From Hymenopus coronatus (taxonomy: Eukaryota; Arthropoda; Insecta; Mantodea; Hymenopodidae), in assembly GCA_030762935.1 (NCBI GenBank), contig CM060893.1:8600001-8664000 (forward strand): a stretch of DNA of 64,000 nt, written 5' to 3'. The position numbers and the translations under genes are program-made. The notes under the pieces are model-generated. The model was given only the letters and a program-made list of their open reading frames with translations, had not been told where the DNA came from and did not search any database. Positions 22,801 through 34,800 of this stretch are shown here, piece after piece (within the stretch, counting starts at the first letter, position 1; the number at the start of each line of letters is the position of its first letter).

Positions 22801-25800
22801 GGTCTGAAACTCAAAGGGCAGCCCAAATTATGTATGATTTGTACAAAATAAATTCAGATTTAATTCATACAGGGAATTAAATCTCCTGAGCATTCTGCTC
22901 AATTTGAAATTAAAGTGAATTTCTAGCTGAATAATTAAAAAAAGAAATAGGTTTGTTCTCAATAAATCTTGACTTCACTCTCCTTTAGAGCCAGAATAAT
23001 TTAATATTCAATCTTGAAAATGGTGACATATTTATAAATGCAAGAATAAATTAACTAGTAGGCAGAGTCAGACTGAAAAATTCAATGCCACAGCCGGGAT
23101 TTGAACCACGGATCTCTTGATCTCTAGCTGGTTGCCCTGCCACTGAGCTACCATAGCAACATGCCGACATAGCATTGAATTTCTCAACTGACTCGTATGT
23201 TTCCTGGTAAACCACAAGGTGATCTCACATTATTTTGAGATGACAACACCAATGGTGGCTTACAATGTTGTAAGTACTTTAAGTCCTAGGATTCATAGTA
23301 TAGCCAACTATTATGGGACAATTGAGAAATTCAATGCCATGCCAGCATGTTACCATGGTAGCTCAGTGGCAGAGCAACTGACTAGATATCGGGAGATCCG
23401 TGGTTCAAATCCCAGCTGTCGCATTGAATTTTTCAGTCTGCCTCTACCTATCCAACTCCTGCCTTACACATGGCTTGTGTGAAAAAACAATTTATCCAAT
23501 ACAAATTAATTAGTAGTCATACTGAGTCACATTTATTTCACTCATTTTCACTTAATACTGAAACGTTTTCAACAATATTAAATGAAGGTGAGTGTAAATA
23601 AATGTGATTCAGTATAACTCCAAATTAATAATGAATACTAATAGTGCTTCTGTTTTTAATATTTAGCATGAATATAAGTAATGTCATGAGTACGTACCCT
23701 GTCCCCTTAAAGAACTGCTATTTGTTTGACACTCCTACCTGTGTTTTCAGAGTGCTTTTTGGTGGTAAGCTGGAAGAGATGACATTCTCAGGTTGTTCCG
23801 AATTGCCCAATCTCTTTTTCACGCTTATTTTTGTTGCATTTTTGGGGTTTGCTGTAGGGAGAATAACATTAATAGTTTTAATTACAAGTGCATGCATTCG
23901 TATTTCCTTTATTAGATACGGAAGAAAGAAACACATCAAACTTACCCAAAACGCCAGCAGTTGTAATGCTGCCTTTCACTTCTGCAGCAATTGTCCGTAT
24001 CAATTTTGGCTCCTGAGCAATTCCAAGCCGCTGTTTCATTTGTGTTGATTTACGGACAATCTTTCCATCTTTCGTTCGCACCCACTTGGCACATTCAACA
24101 TCTGCTCGCATTGTAGCAACTTTAGCTGTATTAACAAAACAATAGATCAATTGTTTTGTATAGTAGTCTAATAAATTGATAAGTGGGCAAGCAAATTATA
24201 GAAAAGACAGGTGAAAATTTGATTTTAAAATTATTTCTTTTGTTATCGACACTCAATTACCAGCACCATATCAGCACTGCCGGTGTGCCGAAATTTCATC
24301 CCGGAGGAGTTCTTTTACATGCCAGTAAATCTACTGACATGGGGCTGTCGCTTTTAAGCACACTTAAAAACCATCAATCTGGGTTGGGTTTGACTCAGCA
24401 ATCTTGAAATCAGAAGGCTAGGGCAAAGAGGGATTAAAGTAAATAAAAGTAAAAGTTATAAAAATAGGGGAAGAAATGGCGAATGAAAACAAAAATTTAA
24501 ATGTAACATGAAAAGATGATAGTTTGTCACAAGTGAGTGTATGGGATGGTGCAAAAGTGAATACACACATTGTGGTAAGGTATGTACTAGATTGATAGGG
24601 TGTATTATCCTTACAAATAAACGATAGTAGAGGGAGTAGGGGAAAATGAGGCGGAGACTTAAAGTGATAGCCATGCAGTATGCACAGGAGAACTGGGATG
24701 GCATAATACATCCATACTGTTTATTAGTGTCGTTTTGTGTGCACTAAAATATCCAACATTTGCGTGCATATTTACTGCCAAAATCTGTATAATATACTCC
24801 ATAATTATTTTCTCTAGTATGTATGTAGATAGAGAAGGTTGTATTCCACCAAACATGAGTCTGATTCAGTTCATTATTATTGTCGGACTTCTCAGTCAGC
24901 AATTTGAACTGTGATGTGCAACAGATCTCCAGAGGTTACAGCACAGAGCAGCGTTGGTCCCCCCATCATGCTCATACTCAATCTCCTCGCAAGAAAAGCA
25001 ACTGTAATTAAAGCAAAAGTAAACAAAGGAAAAGAGATTTGTATTGCCAAAAGTAACATTCAAATCGGTTTTAAGAGTATGAAGGCGAACCACAGCAATT
25101 GGATTTTACTCGTTTACTGTATATCAGTTTCATAACTTTTTTTTTGGAAACCAGCCTTAGACCTGCAAAAAAGACAGCACAGAAGCACAAATCAGACCTC
25201 TAAAACAACTCTCCTGAATCACAATGTTCCACCTCAGCACACTCATTGGCCTGCACAGAACTCATGAACATACCTATATTAATAAGACCACTTCAGTTCA
25301 ATTCATTCAGTAACCCTGAAGACAGGAATAAGTATGTTCCCGAGATGTTGGTAAAAATGTAAATGGCGTGCTATTTATGGACACTCTTTAATTGCTATGG
25401 TTCTCTGTGTCCCATTCTAGATTGGGCGTGAAAGACTGCTTAATTTTGCTCAGAGAACTCTCAGCAGCTTGAGGTTCTTTTACATGCCATAAATCTACGA
25501 CATGGGATCAACGGCTTTACTTCCCTTCCAAAGGAAGCCATGCTAAGGATTTTTACATCCGAAAAAATCCATTGTTCTCTGCCAGGTTTGAACCTGCGAT
25601 CTTGGGTATATGAAGTTAGCATGAACGACTGTGAGATGTTGGTGCCTCACCATATCTACATCTGGCTGAAAGAACTCCAAAGATTTATGCCACCAGGAAA
25701 GCTACTCTCTTATTCATAACATTTGTTTATAAGAGTTCAAAAGAAAAAGGTTTTAAAATAGTTACACTGCTGTCAACTGTTAAGTAATATTATTTTGAAT

Positions 25801-28800
25801 CCCATGCTTCAGAAGAAGCTGGACACAGCAAAAGTATTGTTTACAAGAAGATAAAGAAAGTAAACTACTGAAAGCCATAAAAGAAATAAGCACTCTCAGA
25901 ACAGAAAAAATGGTAACATATTTAGAAGGTTAACTTACCACCCAAAAGCATTTAGAAATTTCCAAAAGATATTGGATACTCTTTAGATTATGCCCTGCAA
26001 GAATTTTTTCACAGTCCCAACGTGGAAGTGACATGACAGTGCACGAGGGCTGACCACACCTGCCAAAGTTGCAATGTCATTGCAGCACTGCTAGTTGTGA
26101 ATGCATTTGTTGCCAACCTCTGCATCAGCACCCCAAGTATCTGTTTTGTAGATGTTTGAAATTTTATATATGTGCACCACATGTACCATTGTTGGAAAGA
26201 AAGCAGCTTTACGGTTAACACACTGGAGCCCAAGCCCGAGTATAGCTCGGGCCATCAAAATGTTCATGAGACCCATGCCCAAGCATAGCTCGGACAGGCA
26301 TTTCTAATGCTTTTAATGCAATTCCACAACCTTAACTCGGTCTTGGGCTATGTGGCAAAGAACATACATCAGTTATCGTTAAGTTGTCTGATTTATGTTG
26401 CCATCTGTCCTTGCTTTAGTCAACTATTAGGAATTTTAAGAGGTTTAGTAATATATTAAATGTTAAAATGCTGCATTTTCCTCGATTTCTGTGAACTGAA
26501 GCTGAAATTCAGGATACAAATGAAGCCGTGGAAAATTCTGATTCCGAGGGAGAGTTTTTCGAACTTTGAATAAATGGAGTGTAAGCAGCTTTACGCAGTT
26601 TTTTTTCAAACTCATATTTGATACTTGTTAATTTAAAATAAAATATTAATACAGAAGTTATGACTATTTTCTTCCTTGTTGAGAAATCCTTAAATGCCAT
26701 ACTTTTAGATTGTTCCAAAACTTTTCGGCAGATTTAATTGATGTACTGTAAATAATAACTCAAAGTAGGCGTAAAAACCCTAAGTTTCTTGGCACTTCAA
26801 CTACCGAAACGCTCGGGCTTCAATGTGTTAAACCTGAAAATGAATAATTACCTGGCCCCTGGCAGTCAATAAAACCGAGGGTCACTCTGAAAGTTTTTAT
26901 CAGCAAATATTTTACAATTGAGTTGTAACTTTAGCAACTTTTCAAAGTATTCTCTATTATGTCAAATACACTTCTACATCCATTCAAACCAATTTGAAAA
27001 TGTATCTAACTAAGCTTCTTTTGGGAGGTCACTCAGTCTCTGTGCAAGTCACATCTTCTTCATGTGATGAGAAATGGTGACCACGGAGCTTTTCTTTTGT
27101 TTTGAGAAAAAGAAAAAATCACAAGCAATCAAATCTGGAGAATAAGGGGGGGGGGGGGGGGGGGGTTAGAAAGTACTTGGACGTTTTAATTGGCTAAGAA
27201 ATCTAGTGTTCTGGCCACTGTGTGAGCAGAATCATTGTCAATGTGAAGCAGCAGGTGAGCGGTCTTCGATCTTGAATGAGATACATTCACATACCACTCA
27301 GCACTAACTGTTTTTTGGGTATCCAGGGTGACCGATGTTAAATGACCAGTTTTTGAGAACATCTTCTTTCCAATACTTGTGCAGCTTTGCTGGTGGGTCA
27401 TCATCTGGAAAGCACCATACTGCTGATTGCCGCTTAGTGATATGTCCATGATTCATCCCCTGTGATAATGTTGTAGGTGCCCTTGCTTCTCCCATTTTTC
27501 CAGCATGAAACGGCACCATTCCACGCAATCTGCTTTCTGGTCCTCTGTTAACGAATGTGGTACCTAAGGAGAAAAATGCTTGAATGACTTGAAGATGTTC
27601 ACAAAAAATGGCATTTTCTGAGGAGATATAATGTTAAGCGTACTCTCAGTGTCAGCGGGATCCTGCTTCAATAACTTAAGTACAGTTACAATTGCTTCTG
27701 ATGTTATTGCTGCAGAAGCTCATCTTCCAGGGATTCCCAACCTCTTTGGAACTCCTAAAACCAGTTTCCAATGGTGGCTCTGGATAGTGCACAGTCCTGA
27801 AAAACTTTCACTTAAGATTCGTGACACTATATACAGTAAGTTTGTTACAAAACTTGGCCACCAGGAAAAGGCCAATATGACCTTCACAGCATTTCCCTGT
27901 GTGCACATCCTACAACCGTTGTCACACGTGCATCAATCTTACTTCTGTTCTAGTCCAGTTCACATGTGAATAACATTAGAAATATTTAGAAGGGTTTAGT
28001 TTTACTTTAAGTGTTTTCAAAATGCAGTATACAGTACCACAAAGAGTGTTTATGTACGATACGTAGAGAAGTTGTAAGGCAAAGTTGAAACAAAATTTCT
28101 GGGCATATGTGTTCCGAGTAGAGAGGCTGTTCATTTGCTTCTACATACATACATAACATTGCAATCTGTAGATTCTATTATGAGATTAGACTCAAAGCCC
28201 AAACTCTAGGATATAGATCAAATCAACAATTACAATTATTCATACTATTAATTCATTTATAAATAATAATTTTCAGAGGTGTCAGTTTTGCATGATTTGC
28301 AATTACATGTCTGTTTCCAAAAGTCTGCCTGTACATTTGCATTCTTAGAATATTCATGTTTATTATATTTACAATGTTACATTATTACCAGTGTTTTTTG
28401 ATTGAATGAAATCTTCCTCTGTATAGAAGGTGTGAGTAATAAGTATCATTTTAATTCTGATCTAAATTTGTTTTTGTTGATTTGCAATTCTTTTATAGAA
28501 GAGGGAAGTGAATTAAACAAAATATTTCTTTGTAGTAAACCCCTTTTTGGAATAACTGCAAATTATTTGTTGGTCTATGTAAGTCCTGCCTATGTCTGGT
28601 CTCTTTGTTATGAATATCTGTATTTTTTGTAAACTTTTCTGGGTTATTTATTACAAATGACAATTGGCTAGAATATATTCACGGCTAATGGTAAAATTCC
28701 AAACATTTTGAAGAGTGGTTTGCAGTGAGTTGATCGTCTTTCCCCTGCCATTATTCTTATTACCTTTTTTGTATAATGAATACTTTTTTAGCATTTACTG

Positions 28801-31800
28801 AATTTCCCGAAAATATTATTTCATAGGTCATCAATGAATGAAAATATGCATAATAAGCTGCTTTTAGTATACTCTTATTTATAATCTGAATTAAAGATCA
28901 GATTGCAAAACATGCAGAGCTCAGTTTAGGTAAGATATAATTAATATGGTGTTGCCAATTCATGTTATGATCAATCATAAGACATAGGAATTTTGTATTA
29001 AGGCAATTCATTCCACTCTTTTATGGTTCTATTTACAAAGGAGAACTTTTCCATGTCAGTTCTGTAAGCTTTAAATAAAGCGCACAACCTCTGTTTCTCA
29101 TGCCTAACTTTCAACGGCTCCCATTTTATCTCCTCAGCGCTTGGAGGCCCAAAATATTTACCCCTTTTTATGAATTTTATAGCCCTTTTCTGGATCTTTT
29201 CTAACGAATCAATTTGATTTACTCTATACGGGTCCCAACAAGTTACTCCAAATTCCATGACCGGCCGCACTAAGGACTTGTACGCGATTTCCCTGGACTT
29301 TGCACTCCCCTTTTTTAAAATCCTCATTAAGAAGTGCAGTGTTTTCCACGCTTTCTTAGATACCGAATTTACCTGCTCGTCCCATCCAGCGTTACTCGCC
29401 AAGTAAACTCCCAAGTATTTGCAGCTGTCCACCTGTGGAATTTTTTCCCCACCCATGTGATAGTTTTGCAGAATTTTTTCCCTAGATCTATTAAATGCAA
29501 TTGACTTACTTTTGCCAGCGTTAATTTTCATTTTATTTGCAGCAGCCCAATCACTACTTTCATTTAAGTCAACCTGAAGAGCAGTCTCATCTTCAACATT
29601 TCTAATTTTATTGTAAATATTACAATCATCTGCAAACAACCTTATCTGGCATTTTATATTAACAGTTATGCCATTTACAAAAATAAGAAAAAGTAATAGC
29701 CCCAGTACTGAGCCTTGGGGTACGCCCGAGCTTACCATACCCCTTTCAGATAGCTCCTTGCCTACTTTTACCCTTTGCGATCTTCCTTCCAAAAATGTTT
29801 TAACCCATAGAACTACGGGTTTATCAATTCCTGTAGCAGTTAGCTTCTGGATAAGTAAATTATATGATACAACATCAAAAGCTTTGGAAAAATCTACCAC
29901 CACTGCATCTGTTCTTCACCCTGCATCCACCTCCTCTGCTAAATCTTGAAATAATGACGTTACCTGGCTTTCACACAAGTATCCAGGTCTAAACCCATGT
30001 TGCGTTTTATTGAACCACCTTTTGTTTCTAATTCCTCCCGTATATATTCCACAATTAAATGTTCCATCAATTTGCACACTACTGAAGTTAGGCTGACTGG
30101 TCGATAATTATTTAATTCTGTTTTATTTCCCCCTTTATGAATTGGAACTACAATCGCGGTTTTCCAGTGTTCCGGTAAGGCACAGTTATTTATTGACATT
30201 AAATAAAAGCATTAGGTACGGAATCATGGATTCCCCTCCAATTTTTAGTATTTCAGCCGGTATATTATCAGGCCCCCTCAACTTTCGATTTTGCAACATT
30301 CTGATCCTTCTGTGCAATTTAGATGCCATTATTTGAAAAACGGAATTTCCACTATCCTCAATTTCCAATTTATAATTATAATCCGTTTTGTTAAAAACAG
30401 ACACAAAATGTGAATTTAATGCGATCGCTTTTTCCTTATCGTTCAATATGGCAATTCCATTTTCCTTGAGTTCTGGTATGCCAGGTTTATTTCCCCTGCG
30501 TCTACTTACATAATTGTAAAAAGATTTCCAACTATTATTGGTCCCGCTAAGAATTTGTTCTAAGAACCGCTCCTGGGCTTGCAACGTTTCATCTTTCAAT
30601 TGTTTAGCTAATTCTTTATATCTGTTAAAATGCCAATCTGACTTCTTCCGTTTATGAAACACGCGCCTAGACTTTCGTTTAAGTATTCTGATGGATCTTG
30701 TATAATATTCTGGATCATTATTTTGTTTGATAACTTTGTACGTAACGTATTTCTTTATTGATTCCAAAATAAGTATTTTGAAACTATCCCATGCTGCATC
30801 TACATTTGTTGCAGATTTGACAAACAGGCAAAATTGCTTTTTGAGAAAAGTCTGAATTCCATCTACGTCTGCTCTGCAGAAGTTAAAACTAATAATTTCC
30901 TCTCCTTCAAACCGGTTTCGCACCTTCCAATTTATGTCTAATTGTACACAGCTGTGGTCACTTATACCTGGCAAAACCTCACATGCACTAAACAATGACT
31001 CAGGTCTGCATAGAAACACGTCCAATACAGCCGATTTCCGGGTATCTGTTTTGACTACCTGCGAAAACCCATGATCCCAAACCAGAAGGTTAACAACACA
31101 TTGAGCTTCGCCTCCTAATAACTGCCCATTCCAGTTTACATATGGCAAATTTAGATCTCCTGCTAAAATAACATTTTTTCCTGTTTCCGAAGAAATTTTT
31201 TCCACTAATTTATGAAGAGTTTTAAAGTTAGTTTCGCCAGGTGGTCTGTAACACGCTATTAATGTAATGTTATTTGCTTCGTTTTCGTGATCGATAATTT
31301 CGATGGCCATCATTTCTACGTCTTCTTCCACCCACAATATCTTACTGCTTAACTCTAACTTGGTACAAATAAAAGATCCCCCCTCCCCTTCCTTCCCTGT
31401 CCCTCCTAAACACCCTGTAATCTGATCTAAATATCTCCGCTTCATTAATATCAACACTGAGCCATGACTCCGTACCTATAATCACAATTGGGTTACTTAT
31501 TTCCATTAAATTCCAAAATTCTAATGTTTTGTTTATGATGCTTCGGCAATTTACCTGCAACAGCCTTAAGGAATGTGCCCCTACCTGAGAATCGTAGCTT
31601 CCCCGAAGCCGTTGTCAGTGCTGCCCGGTGACACTGCTCCACTCGGATACCCTCGCGAACAATGCTGCCAACTTTGAAGTTAATCTTCTGTTTAGGTGAA
31701 CACCATCCCGTCCATAGTCCCAGTCGTCAATCCACAAATTTGAGTCCACAAACTGCACATCCAGTCGTTCAGCCACCCACGAAAACGCGTCGTTTACCTG

Positions 31801-34800
31801 CATTACCTTCCTCCAGTTGATATCGCGTCGCCTCAAAACTCCACTGATGACAATGTTTGCTGAGGGAAACAGTGCCTTTGTCTTCTTAACTAAATCATAC
31901 ATGTCTCCCATCACATAGTCAGAACTCCTTCGTAAGTCATTACTTCCAACGTGTAATATGATGGTCCGGTAGTTGCTTTCTTCCTCCTCTCGCTTCTTCT
32001 CAATTTCCCTCAGAAGGCCGTCAGTCTTTATGCCAGGATAACAAGCTACCTTTGCATTTGTAGTTCCTGCGTAACTAACAATAGAGTCGCTGATGATCAA
32101 ACATGGTTTCTCCTCTTTCTTTAGGTCATCTTCCCGTGTCTCCCTCAGTAAGCGGTTTTCTTCTTTAAGCTTCCGAATAATATCTTCTGCTGTTTTCAGC
32201 TTGTCACGTAAGCCTTGTAGTTCCTCCTGCAGCTGCTCCAATTTTTTGTCATTTGCGGTGATGGTCACATCTCTCCTGCAGTCCTTACATGACCAGTTTT
32301 CTTCTATGTTCTGTTCTCTCTTAATTTTTTGACAGCCAAAATGGTACCATCTCGCGCATGAAATACAAAGAAGTCCAGTCCTCAGTGCTTTGTTGCAGCA
32401 TCCACATCTTTCATCTCCTACAGGTCTTGGATTTATTTCAACTCCTCCTATCACAAGCAGGGCTAGTAATACAAAAGCCATAAAATAATAATTCTTTGTA
32501 GTTTCCGTAGCTCCAGTCGCCCCTCTACCTGCTTTCCGCGGTCGCCTGCCCGACCATATTCCTACCCTCGCACAGTAAACAACCAGATCCACACCCATTG
32601 TTCTGCTGCTACCTGCCTCCCACTGGTACGTCCGCACTGCTCGAGATCCCAAACCAGACTGACTATCCTTAGGTCTGTCATGTTTTTATGCTTTGTCAAA
32701 AATTAATGTAGTTAGTTTTTTCAAAGTTTATGTGAATTTTATTACTTTCAAACCAATCATTTAGTGTTTTGAAGATTTTATTAGATGAATCTGGGAGCTG
32801 ACTGACTGTGTTCTTTAATTATAACACTTGTGTCATCCGCAAAAAGAACTGGATAGACGTTGTTTATTACTGCAGGCAGACCATTTATATACACTAAAAA
32901 TAATATGGGACCCATAATAGAACCATGCTTTATTTCACACCATTCTGAATATGCATAGCTAATTGTAAAAGTAATACTAAGTAATAAATATTAAAAGTAA
33001 ATTCAGGGAGATGGGATCAATTTGCAATAGGAAAAGAAAGGTAAACAGGCATGAGCTTAGCAAAAATTAACGAAATCGGAGAAAGGTTAGAATGGTCACC
33101 TTGAAAATCTCTTAAGCACCTTGCACTAGAGACTGACATTTTGAAAGCTTCAGCATGGAAAGCACAAACTTTTAAAACTCAGACCATACAAGGTTATTGT
33201 ATTCCATGAATTTCCAACATCTCCTGTAATAAGGTATGTTTTGTGTTTATTTTGAGAACTGTTAATATGATTTGAAATTTTATTTGACGTCCACAAATGG
33301 TGACGGGCCATGTGACTGCCAGCCAAGTGTAATAGTACGTGACCAAGAGATGGACCGTGCACCTAACAGCTAAGTTTTGTAGCATACTTACTATAATTTA
33401 GAAGAGGTTGCAAATATACTATTCCAGAACTAGTTTCAAATAATCACTTCCTCACTGTCAGCTGATTGGAACAAGTTGGCCCTACTCTGATGGTTACGTT
33501 TGTCTCTTAGTCCCTTTGGTGGTGATTCTATAAATTAAGTGATCAGATTTTTGTCCATTGGAGTCTTGAAGTTCATTAATCTTGGGCAAAATTTCCAAAG
33601 AAATATTTTCTCCCAAATGTTTAAATTGGCAGGTTTTTATGCCTGCCTAACAAGCGATGCTGTGATGACAATTTCGTGTCTTTGTTTCAAAATATGTGCT
33701 GCAACTGCTGATTTTTCTTCTTCCCTGGACTTGATAGTTCTAAAGCGTTCCTTAAGCCTCGTTTCTATGTTTCGCTTAGTTTGACCTATATAGATTTGTT
33801 CACACTCTTTGCAATATATTCTATATATATTCTATTATGAGCTGGCATTTTTCCTTTTAGTTTGTTTTTATGAGAAATTTAATGTTGAATTTATTTTTAC
33901 TTTCTCTATACTCACTATGTACATAGTGTATAGAGAATGTATTGCACTCCACCAAAAAATTTGATACCAAGATTTCACCGGAAATATATGTTTTAGGGTC
34001 TCCTGTATCAAAAAAAAAGTATTTTCAGAAAAAGGTCCATGTGCGTGTGTGTATGTGTGTGTGTCCGTGTGTCTGTGAACACGATAACTCAAAAACGAAA
34101 AGTCGGTAAAATACCAAACTTGGTAGAAGATTTTGAATTGGTATTTAAGTTTAGTATCTTCCAGGGATGCGACACGAAGATTTTGAGAAAACTCCCCCCA
34201 CCCCAAACTACCCTTTACATGGAAAAATTTCGAAAATTTTGATTTTCTCAAAAATGGCTCTAACGATTTTGATTAAAATATTGTATATTAAAGTTATTTA
34301 CCTGACAAATAAAATGTATATTTTGAATTTTCTGGGAATAGCCTCTGAAGACCACTTTATTCTGGATGAATTTTTCATAAGTGCTAAACCATAAGAGATG
34401 GACAAAAACTTAACACACAAAAAATGCAGAGGACGTTAAAACACACAATTTATGTTACATACATTTTTTTCGTAGAGTTGATCGTTTTTGAGATATTCCT
34501 TTTTCTTGGTTTCAGCTTTGAAAAACATACTTTTCTCATACAGGAAGTTGTCAACTTCTGTCCATACAAACAAAGGAACATCAGTCACATAGCAACCAGC
34601 TTTTGACTATCACTTTAACCTATGGTACTCCCTTATTTCGCTTCTACTTACAATAAAGCAAGAAACAAGACTATTTCTGCTAATTTTTCTCGATTACCAT
34701 GAAATAAATAAAAGATAAGCTTATTAACAATAATAATTTACAGAGATATAAAGAAAGTCATGTGAATGGAGCACATCAGATTTTTGGGGATGGGTGCTAT

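Larger units (their letters stand above)
28990..32690 (-). mobile_element. CR1-like LINE, near full length
   Basis: It has two open reading frames in CR1 order: ORF1 with PHD-like finger plus SGNH esterase, and ORF2 with apurinic endonuclease plus reverse transcriptase. The ORF1 frame is intact and ORF2 has only a few lesions, so it is a young copy. The left (3') end stops within ORF2 at an in-frame TAA in NELP* with jockey sequence directly after, so the true C-terminus and 3' UTR are missing. It lies between two parts of a jockey element in intron 7, opposite to no host exon. Confidence 0.88.

Noticed and set aside
23352..23422. Candidate tRNA gene (good D-arm and T-arm sequences)
   Set aside because: The anticodon arm does not fold, and the same flanking family sequence occurs inverted at 23069-23190 and at 17828, so it is a SINE head.
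27631..27969. 112-codon plus-strand open frame
   Set aside because: No domain or splice support; it lies beside the mariner remnant and is most likely chance.
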